This document shows positions 6,505-11,850 of a stretch of DNA of 11,850 bases, in pieces; positions within the stretch are counted from its first letter, which is position 1, and every line of letters starts with the position of its first letter. Source of the stretch: Cellvibrionales bacterium UBA1963 (lineage in GTDB: Bacteria > Pseudomonadota > Gammaproteobacteria > Pseudomonadales > UBA7434); assembly GCA_002336035.1 (NCBI GenBank), contig DDED01000190.1:4352-16201 (forward strand). Direction: 5' to 3'. The position numbers were made by a program, and so were the translations under genes. The notes beneath the pieces are model-generated. The model saw nothing but the letters and a program-made list of their open reading frames with translations, did not search any database and was not told the DNA's origin.

Positions 6505-9132
6505 CTACACACTACCGACGTCTTTAATTTCAACTAAAGCGATTCTTTTACCTTCTTCAGCCCCGTCTTGAAAACGCTTCATTTTATCAAAACTTAAATA
6601 TCGAAAAATGCTATCTGACATGGTGTCGATTTTTTTTGCATAAGACATGTATTCTTCACGGGTCGGCAATTTACCTAAAATAGCACCTACCGAGGCAAGT
6701 TCCGCAGAGGCTAAATACACATTAGCCCCATTACCCAAACGGTTAGGGAAATTTCTAGTTGATGTAGATAATACTGTGGCACCATCTTCAACTCGGGCCT
6801 GGTTTCCCATGCATAATGAACAACCTGGAATTTCTGTTCTAGCACCGACTCTTCCGAAGGTACTGTAATAGCCCTCTTCAATCAATTGAGTCTCATCCAT
6901 ACGCGTTGGAGGGACAATCCACATACGCGTCGATAAGTTTCCTTCATGCTGCTTTAGCATTTCGCCAGCGGCTCTAAAATGGCCTATGTTTGTCATGCAA
7001 GAACCAATGAAAACCTCGTCCACACTGTCACCAGACACATCAGACAAAGTACGTGCATCATCGGGATCATTAGGCGCGCAAATAATAGGCTCAACAATTT
7101 CATCCATATTAATTTCTAAAATTTCTGTGTACTCTGCATCAGTATCGGCTTCAAGTAATTCAGGATTCGCTAACCATTCTTCCATTTTCTGCGCACGTCG
7201 TTCTAATGTCCGATTATCTCCGTAGTTATCACTGACCATCCAACGTAACATAGTGATGTTAGAACGAAGATATTCACTAATAGTGTCGATCGGTAATTTA
7301 ATAGTACAGCCTGCCGCTGAACGTTCAGCCGAGGCGTCTGATAACTCAAAGGCTTGCTCAACGGTTAAATCCGTCAAACCTTCAATTTCTAAAATTCGAC
7401 CAGAAAACGCATTTTTTTTGCCTTTTTTCTCAACGGTTAACAAGCCTTGCTTAATACCGTATAACGGTATCGCGTGAACTAAATCTCGCAAGGTAACACC
7501 TGGCTGCATTGTTCCTGTAAATCGAACTAAGATTGATTCAGGCATGTCGAGCGGCATCACACCTGTGGCCGCAGCAAACGCGACCAACCCAGACCCTGCA
7601 GGAAAAGAAATACCCATTGGAAATCGCGTGTGGGAGTCACCACCTGTTCCTACCGTATCAGGCAGTAACATACGGTTTAGCCAGCTATGAATGATACCGT
7701 CTTTGGGCTTTAGTGAGACACCACCACGGGTCATAATAAAATCAGGAAGCGAATGCTGTGTTTCAATATCAACAGGCTTAGGATAAGCAGCAGTGTGGCA
7801 AAACGATTGCATTACTAAATCTGACGAGAACCCTAAACAAGCTAAATCTTGAAGCTCGTCTCGCGTCATAGGCCCCGTGGTATCTTGAGAGCCAACGGTA
7901 GTCATTTTAGGTTCACAGTAAGCCCCTGGTCGAACACCCTGCCCTTCGGGTAAACCACAGGCACGACCAACCATTTTTTGCGCCAAAGTAAAACCCGCAG
8001 TAGAAGCCTCGGGCTCTACTGGTAAACGAAAAATATCGCTGACCGGTAACTCGAGGGCTTCACGTGCTCGCGCAGTTAAACCTCTGCCTATGATAAGATT
8101 AATACGGCCGCCCGCACGAACCTCATCAAGTAACACGTCAGACTTAAACGCGTATTCACTAAGAACTTCGCCATCTTCACTCAGTATTTTACCGTCATAG
8201 GGACGCACTTCTATAACATCCCCCATGGTTAACTTCTCAACCGGCGCTTCAAAAACTAATGCCCCAGAATCTTCCATGGTATTAAAAAAGATAGGTGCAA
8301 CCTTACCGCCAATACAAACACCACCGCTTCGCTTATTCGGCACGCCCGGCATGTCGTCTCCAAAATACCAAAGGACGGAGTTAGTACCCGACTTACGTGA
8401 TGAACCGGTGCCAACAACATCACCCACAAAGGCAATAGGCAAACCTTTTTCTTGCAGAGCTTTGATTTGATTGATTGGACCAATATCACCCGGCTGGTCA
8501 GGGTTAATTCCGTCACGGGCTATCTTAAACATGGCTAAAGCATGTAAAGGAATATCAGGTCGGCTCCAAGCATCTGGCGCCGGTGAAAGATCATCTGTAT
8601 TGGTCTCGCCAGTGACCTTAAAGACCACAAGCTTCGTCGACTCAGGCACCGCGTCTCGCGATGTAAACCATTCGGCATTAGCCCACGATTCCAATACTGA
8701 ACGTGCGAACTTATTGCCCAACTTAGATTTTTCTACAACATCAAAAAAGGCATCGAACATTAACAATGTTAGCTTTAACTGCTCGGCAGCTAGCTCCGCT
8801 AGCGCGTCATCATCAAGCAAAGAAACGAGTGTCTCAATGTTATAACCACCTAACATATTGCCAAGTAATCGAACCGCATGAGGCGCATCGATCAAATCAT
8901 TAGTGGTTTCACTTTTAGCTAATGCCGATAAAAAACCAGCCTTAACGTAAGCAGCTTCATCGACCCCTGGAGGCACACGATTAGTCAGTAAATCTAAAAG
9001 ATAAGCCGCTTCACCGACTGGAGGATTATCTAATAACTCGATCAAACCAGCAACTTGCTCAGCATTTAATGGCTTAGGTGGTATGCCTTCAGCGGCTCTC
9101 TCAGCAACATGTTCGCGGTAAGCTTCTAACAC
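6505..9132 (-). CDS. acnB: Bifunctional aconitate hydratase 2 / 2-methylisocitrate dehydratase
   Basis: Aconitase B interconverts citrate and isocitrate in the TCA cycle and in many proteobacteria also hydrates 2-methyl-cis-aconitate in propionate breakdown. It is a cytoplasmic [4Fe-4S] enzyme. The 875 residues (E. coli AcnB has 865) follow the AcnB order: HEAT-like N-terminal domain (about 1-160), swivel domain (about 165-380, with GDVVGTGSSRKSG at 237-249), then the catalytic domains. The cluster cysteines are visible: Cys712 in FIGSCMTNIGHF, and Cys771 and Cys774 in GCSLCMGNQ. TGGDSHTRF (496-504) is the conserved substrate-site segment. Translation starts at GTG (9130-9132), supported by AGGAG six bases upstream and by the near-identity of MLEAYREHVAERAAEG to the E. 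coli start. It lies 186 bases downstream of tmcA on the same strand with its own candidate promoter, and ends at a bidirectional terminator. Confidence 0.98.
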   Translation of the reverse strand: MLEAYREHVAERAAEGIPPKPLNAEQVAGLIELLDNPPVGEAAYLLDLLTNRVPPGVDEAAYVKAGFLSALAKSETTNDLIDAPHAVRLLGNMLGGYNIETLVSLLDDDALAELAAEQLKLTLLMFDAFFDVVEKSKLGNKFARSVLESWANAEWFTSRDAVPESTKLVVFKVTGETNTDDLSPAPDAWSRPDIPLHALAMFKIARDGINPDQPGDIGPINQIKALQEKGLPIAFVGDVVGTGSSRKSGTNSVLWYFGDDMPGVPNKRSGGVCIGGKVAPIFFNTMEDSGALVFEAPVEKLTMGDVIEVRPYDGKILSEDGEVLSEYAFKSDVLLDEVRAGGRINLIIGRGLTARAREALELPVSDIFRLPVEPEASTAGFTLAQKMVGRACGLPEGQGVRPGAYCEPKMTTVGSQDTTGPMTRDELQDLACLGFSSDLVMQSFCHTAAYPKPVDIETQHSLPDFIMTRGGVSLKPKDGIIHSWLNRMLLPDTVGTGGDSHTRFPMGISFPAGSGLVAFAAATGVMPLDMPESILVRFTGTMQPGVTLRDLVHAIPLYGIKQGLLTVEKKGKKNAFSGRILEIEGLTDLTVEQAFELSDASAERSAAGCTIKLPIDTISEYLRSNITMLRWMVSDNYGDNRTLERRAQKMEEWLANPELLEADTDAEYTEILEINMDEIVEPIICAPNDPDDARTLSDVSGDSVDEVFIGSCMTNIGHFRAAGEMLKQHEGNLSTRMWIVPPTRMDETQLIEEGYYSTFGRVGARTEIPGCSLCMGNQARVEDGATVLSTSTRNFPNRLGNGANVYLASAELASVGAILGKLPTREEYMSYAKKIDTMSDSIFRYLSFDKMKRFQDGAEEGKRIALVEIKDVGSV

Positions 9133-9138
9133 AGGTGA

Positions 9139-9143
9139 CTCCT
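9139..9143 (-). promoter_or_regulatory. Ribosome binding site fixing the GTG start of acnB
   Basis: AGGAG on the minus strand lies six bases before the GTG at 9130-9132. It supports this non-ATG start, which also gives the conserved AcnB N-terminus. Confidence 0.8.
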
Positions 9144-9241
9144 AAAAAGGTAGAATGGCGGTTGTCTCATCAAATAAAAAATGAAAATTATGCTATTTTT
9201 TTAATTCATGAGGACTATCAATTAAACGAATAATTGTGGAT

Positions 9242-9274
9242 GGCTTGACGAAAACTTTAAAAATTGTTTTAGCC
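9242..9274 (-). promoter_or_regulatory. Possible leader hairpin at the 5' end of the acnB transcript
   Basis: On the minus strand, GGCT plus AAAAC pairs with GTTTT and, after a five-base bulge (CGTCA), AGCC. The loop is AT-rich. If the promoter just upstream is used, this hairpin begins within several bases of the transcript 5' end. It could stabilise the mRNA or be a vestigial tmcA terminator; there is no T-run directly after it. Confidence 0.25.
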
Positions 9275-9287
9275 TTACTGTGGCAAT

Positions 9288-9293
9288 ATTATA
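9288..9293 (-). promoter_or_regulatory. Candidate -10 box of an acnB promoter
   Basis: A perfect TATAAT is present on the minus strand in the tmcA-acnB gap. The -35 region at 16-17 bases (TTATAT or similar) is poor, so an activator may be needed. Starting near 9281 it would give a leader of about 150 bases before the GTG start. Confidence 0.5.
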
Positions 9294-9318
9294 CCTTAAT
9301 CTGAGCGTAATATAATTG

Positions 9319-11544
9319 CTATTTTGATCGAGTTTGCAGGATTAATTCGGTTTTTATGGCTTGTATGACTTCTCTTCGACCAGAAAGACAAAAGTGCTCT
9401 GCTATCATTCGCCATTGGGGTGCATTGTCTACAGTAAAAGACGTCAGCACTGCAGTATCAGTTAAATAAAAATCGTTCTCATCTGTGTGTAAAGACGTAT
9501 TGTTTGATGCGGATCGAATTCTTTTTAAAGCTGGGTAAACCTGATCAAACGTAATTTGATCCAATAAAAAACGATTCAATTGCTCTGTGTCATGTTGTCG
9601 ATTAGCGTAATTTTGTGGCTGATAATTGTGAGCGCATGAACCAACTAAAAGCGCTATGTCCAGCCGGCATAAATCGGTTAGATAACTCTTTTTATATTCC
9701 ATTAAGTCAGCAACAAAATGTCGAAACGCCTGTTTACTGGGTTCAACAAGAAGGCTTAACACGGGTTTAATGAGCTGCATGCTGTGCAAGCCACTGGCTT
9801 TGTCTCGATGCAAACCAAGATTGACCACATAAATATTAAATCGATTCCAGAAACTAAGTAAATCTTTATGGTAGCCAAAACTCGTCCCCCAATAATGGTA
9901 ATGATTATCTGTAAGATAAGTTTCCATAGTGCTAATCAAGTCTGAGGCCAAGCCGCTCCTTCGGTGCGGTTCCTCAATGGCGATACGCATCACTCTTAAC
10001 GAACGATACTGACACCACATTGTTTGACCTGAACGTTGAGACAATAATTGGGATAACAAATTGCCTCGTGGGCGACGCTGACCCGAAGTAATTAAATGAA
10101 CACATTTATCGTCCTCATTAAATCCACCCTCGTCACAGCAAAGCAATACACCGACCACCTCACTGAAGTGCCCATGCTTATACTCAGTAATCCACAGTTT
10201 TAAGTAGGGAGCATCGAGCAATTGCCTCAAATCACTTGGTCGAGTCTGGTAATGCGCTTGCATCAAAAGAGAGAAGACGCCACGCAAAAGGCGCTCATCA
10301 CAGAGTAACTGTTTAGCGGTCACTTTACGGGTATCGTAGCGGCCGTCACCCGTTGAATTGACCGCTGTTGATTTTTGTGTTGCCGCATCCAAAACCAGGA
10401 ACTTATTTAACAATTGTTCAAGCGGATCATAATCAGACCAACGAATAGCGTGATTTAAACGAAAATCAAATATCTGTTCAAACTGATGCCTAAGCCGGTC
10501 CTTAAAGCGTAACGTAAAACCTCTTCCACTGCCTTCATAACCGATCAACGTTGTCGCAAACACCACGCGGGGGGCTAACTGAGACAAATCAGACAATACG
10601 GGCAATGGAATAGCTGCCGCCTCATCAATCAATAAAATATCAAGGTGTGGCGTACCGAAAGATTTTTTGGGGTCACGAGAAAGTAATTCATCGACAGCAA
10701 AATAATTCAATCGTGAACGATCGAATTCATTAACCGCAATCATGGCAAAAAGATTTGCAACATTGCTTGCTAATGGCGCAACAACAGCAATTGAAAATTC
10801 AGTTGATTTTAGTAGTGATTGAATCGATAACCCTAATGCAACACTTTTACCCCTGCCACGATCGGCCTCAACAAACAGTGCCGCTGAAGGCAATCGCGAA
10901 AGAGCATCAATGCCTTTAATAACTTTTTGCTGGTCATCGGTGGGTAAAAAAGAACCTTTCACTGTTCCATGCTTGTTGGTCATAACGCCGTCAAATGCTG
11001 GGAAATCAAAGCCTTGTGGGTATTCATCCTCCGATACCAGCAGGAGGCCTTCAGACGGCCAATGATCTTTATAAGCAAGAGGCAATGATGCAAAAAAACG
11101 GCAGCTGCGCGCAATAAAATAACCGCTCATGCGGTACGGTGTTGGTCTCAAAGCGGTGAATCTTTCATAATCAGGGTCTTCAAAAAATTCCCACGCGGCA
11201 AGATCAGGTACCAATAAAATCAGTAGGCCCCCACCACACAGGGCGCCGCTAGCCACAGCCAGTGTATCCGGTGAAAAACCCTCCCATGCGTCAAACACTA
11301 AATGTTCAGCATCATTGCCTAATAACGCTTTTATTTTATTTGGCTGAATATGCTCTACCGAGAGAACCTGCCGAGGCGCGTGCTGACTAATCCAATAACT
11401 GCGCTGATCAGCCTTTAATGAAGACAGTATCTCTGCAGCCCTTGCATGACACCAGATCTGATTCCCGCTAAGCACCAAAAATCCACGGCGATTTTCCGTC
11501 CGTAATGTCCGCATCAACGATGAAAATGATTGGTTTTTTTTCAT
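9319..11544 (-). CDS. tmcA: tRNA(Met) cytidine acetyltransferase TmcA
   Basis: TmcA uses ATP and acetyl-CoA to make N4-acetylcytidine at the wobble position of the elongator tRNA-Met anticodon, which prevents misreading of the Ile AUA codon. The 741-residue protein (E. coli about 671) shows the family order. An N-terminal domain has FLVLSGNQIWC (22-32), aligning with the E. coli N-terminus and supporting this start. A RecD-like helicase domain has Walker A DRGRGKS (228-234), Walker B LLIDEAAAIP (304-313) and GYEGSGRGF (335-343). FRRPRGNL-like RRPRGNL is at 490-496. A GNAT acetyltransferase domain has RIAIEEPHRRSGLASDL (520-536, the acetyl-CoA loop) and TSFGYHKDLLSFW (554-566). The C-terminal tail is the tRNA-binding part. 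No clear Shine-Dalgarno precedes the ATG. acnB follows on the same strand but appears to have its own promoter. The extra length lies mostly in the central and C-terminal regions. Confidence 0.96.
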   Translation of the reverse strand: MKKNQSFSSLMRTLRTENRRGFLVLSGNQIWCHARAAEILSSLKADQRSYWISQHAPRQVLSVEHIQPNKIKALLGNDAEHLVFDAWEGFSPDTLAVASGALCGGGLLILLVPDLAAWEFFEDPDYERFTALRPTPYRMSGYFIARSCRFFASLPLAYKDHWPSEGLLLVSEDEYPQGFDFPAFDGVMTNKHGTVKGSFLPTDDQQKVIKGIDALSRLPSAALFVEADRGRGKSVALGLSIQSLLKSTEFSIAVVAPLASNVANLFAMIAVNEFDRSRLNYFAVDELLSRDPKKSFGTPHLDILLIDEAAAIPLPVLSDLSQLAPRVVFATTLIGYEGSGRGFTLRFKDRLRHQFEQIFDFRLNHAIRWSDYDPLEQLLNKFLVLDAATQKSTAVNSTGDGRYDTRKVTAKQLLCDERLLRGVFSLLMQAHYQTRPSDLRQLLDAPYLKLWITEYKHGHFSEVVGVLLCCDEGGFNEDDKCVHLITSGQRRPRGNLLSQLLSQRSGQTMWCQYRSLRVMRIAIEEPHRRSGLASDLISTMETYLTDNHYHYWGTSFGYHKDLLSFWNRFNIYVVNLGLHRDKASGLHSMQLIKPVLSLLVEPSKQAFRHFVADLMEYKKSYLTDLCRLDIALLVGSCAHNYQPQNYANRQHDTEQLNRFLLDQITFDQVYPALKRIRSASNNTSLHTDENDFYLTDTAVLTSFTVDNAPQWRMIAEHFCLSGRREVIQAIKTELILQTRSK

Positions 11545-11637
11545 AATATGTAAGGCTGTACAAAAATAAATTTTTACTTTTCAGAGACTATCTCGTTAGG
11601 CAATATAACGTATACTTAAAGCCCGCTCACGACCATC

Positions 11638-11724
11638 ATGCATTGCATTTTGAGTGGCTTAAAAATTAGGTTAGTCGATACTTTTTTTAGGCGTCAACTC
11701 TATGAACAGGAAATCCCTTGCTGA
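11638..11724 (+). CDS. Tiny 28-codon frame preceding a terminator (doubtful)
   Basis: A plus-strand ATG frame gives MHCILSGLKIRLVDTFFRRQ and then LYEQEIPC before TGA at 11722-11724. It has no Shine-Dalgarno site. It is noted only because a well-formed plus-strand terminator begins 17 bases after its stop. The rest of 11545-11816 shows no gene. The DNA could equally encode a small RNA. Confidence 0.15.
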   Translation: MHCILSGLKIRLVDTFFRRQLYEQEIPC

Positions 11725-11741
11725 TTATAGAGCCTAACCAC

Positions 11742-11783
11742 CCTAAAGGTGTTGAAATATAACCAGCACCTTTGGGTCTTTTT
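11742..11783 (+). terminator. Plus-strand intrinsic terminator with no known gene in front of it
   Basis: CCTAAAGGTG (11742-11751) pairs with CACCTTTGGG (11767-11776) over ten positions including one T-G wobble, around a 15-base loop, followed by TCTTTTT. Read in the plus direction it is a good terminator. On the minus strand the same hairpin exists but has no T-tract. No plus-strand gene ends just before it. Confidence 0.5.
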
Positions 11784-11816
11784 ACTCTCGCAGCTTATTG
11801 CTCTTTTTTAATCTCG

Positions 11817-11850
11817 CTAACGTTTCCCACCAAAGCCACCAAAGCCACCA
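11817..11850 (-). CDS. Possible C-terminal end of a Gly/Phe-rich protein, cut by the right edge
   Basis: On the minus strand one frame reads GGFGGFGGKR and stops at TAG 11817-11819. Gly-Phe repeats at a C-terminus are common in surface and membrane-attached proteins. However, the 9-bp repeat keeps the other two minus frames open as well (one reads VALVALVGNVSEIKKEQ, ending near 11795), so frame and product are uncertain. Confidence 0.3.
   Translation of the reverse strand, partial: GGFGGFGGKR
11827..11850. repeat. 9-bp tandem repeat at the right edge
   Basis: The unit CCACCAAAG occurs twice in full and then partially (CCACCA) up to the last base. Nine is a multiple of three, consistent with a short amino-acid repeat in a gene that continues to the right. 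Confidence 0.8.

Noticed and set aside
8256..8516. 86-codon minus-strand frame inside acnB in another frame
   Set aside because: It lies wholly within acnB on the same strand; its composition is that of an out-of-frame reading and it has no separate start signal.
6647..8845. Plus-strand frames opposite acnB, the longest 124 codons at 8471-8845
   Set aside because: They mirror the codon pattern of acnB on the other strand. AcnB is continuous and full-length, so these are shadows.

Overview
The window reads as a stretch of gammaproteobacterial chromosome, probably from a free-living or marine lineage. The acnB product matches the Escherichia coli type of aconitase B from its first residues (MLEAYREHVAERAAEG) to its cysteine ligands. 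A TmcA of gammaproteobacterial architecture lies next to it, and base composition is moderately AT-rich. Genus cannot be decided by reading alone. No rRNA, tRNA, CRISPR array, intact insertion sequence or phage gene was seen.

Layout. (a) Positions 1-1249 are gene-poor and look like accessory or decaying DNA: a 12-bp tandem repeat at the left edge, an open frame running off that edge, a doubtful 68-codon frame, a stub of a secreted repeat-type protein (563-778, minus), a 50-codon unknown frame (929-1081, minus) and a terminator-like hairpin. (b) Positions 1250-5742, minus strand: a large two-lobed M16 zinc metallopeptidase for export, followed by an AMP-forming acyl-CoA synthetase, with a weak terminator-like hairpin between them. 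(c) Positions 5743-6490: a divergent promoter region, then a small SnoaL/NTF2-like protein on the plus strand with a good sigma70 promoter and Shine-Dalgarno (SD), ending at a strong bidirectional terminator. (d) Positions 6505-11544, minus strand: tmcA (tRNA-Met wobble cytidine acetyltransferase) upstream of acnB (TCA and methylcitrate cycles), with an apparent acnB promoter in the gap between them. (e) Positions 11545-11850: a non-coding stretch with a plus-strand terminator hairpin, a tiny frame before it, and a 9-bp tandem repeat at the right edge, probably the tail of another minus-strand gene.

The five well-supported genes are housekeeping or common metabolic genes (central carbon metabolism, tRNA modification, lipid activation, proteolysis). 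They do not form an obvious single pathway. I found no convincing new multi-gene system. The places most worth a second look are the eroded left 1.25 kb and the structured plus-strand segment upstream of tmcA.
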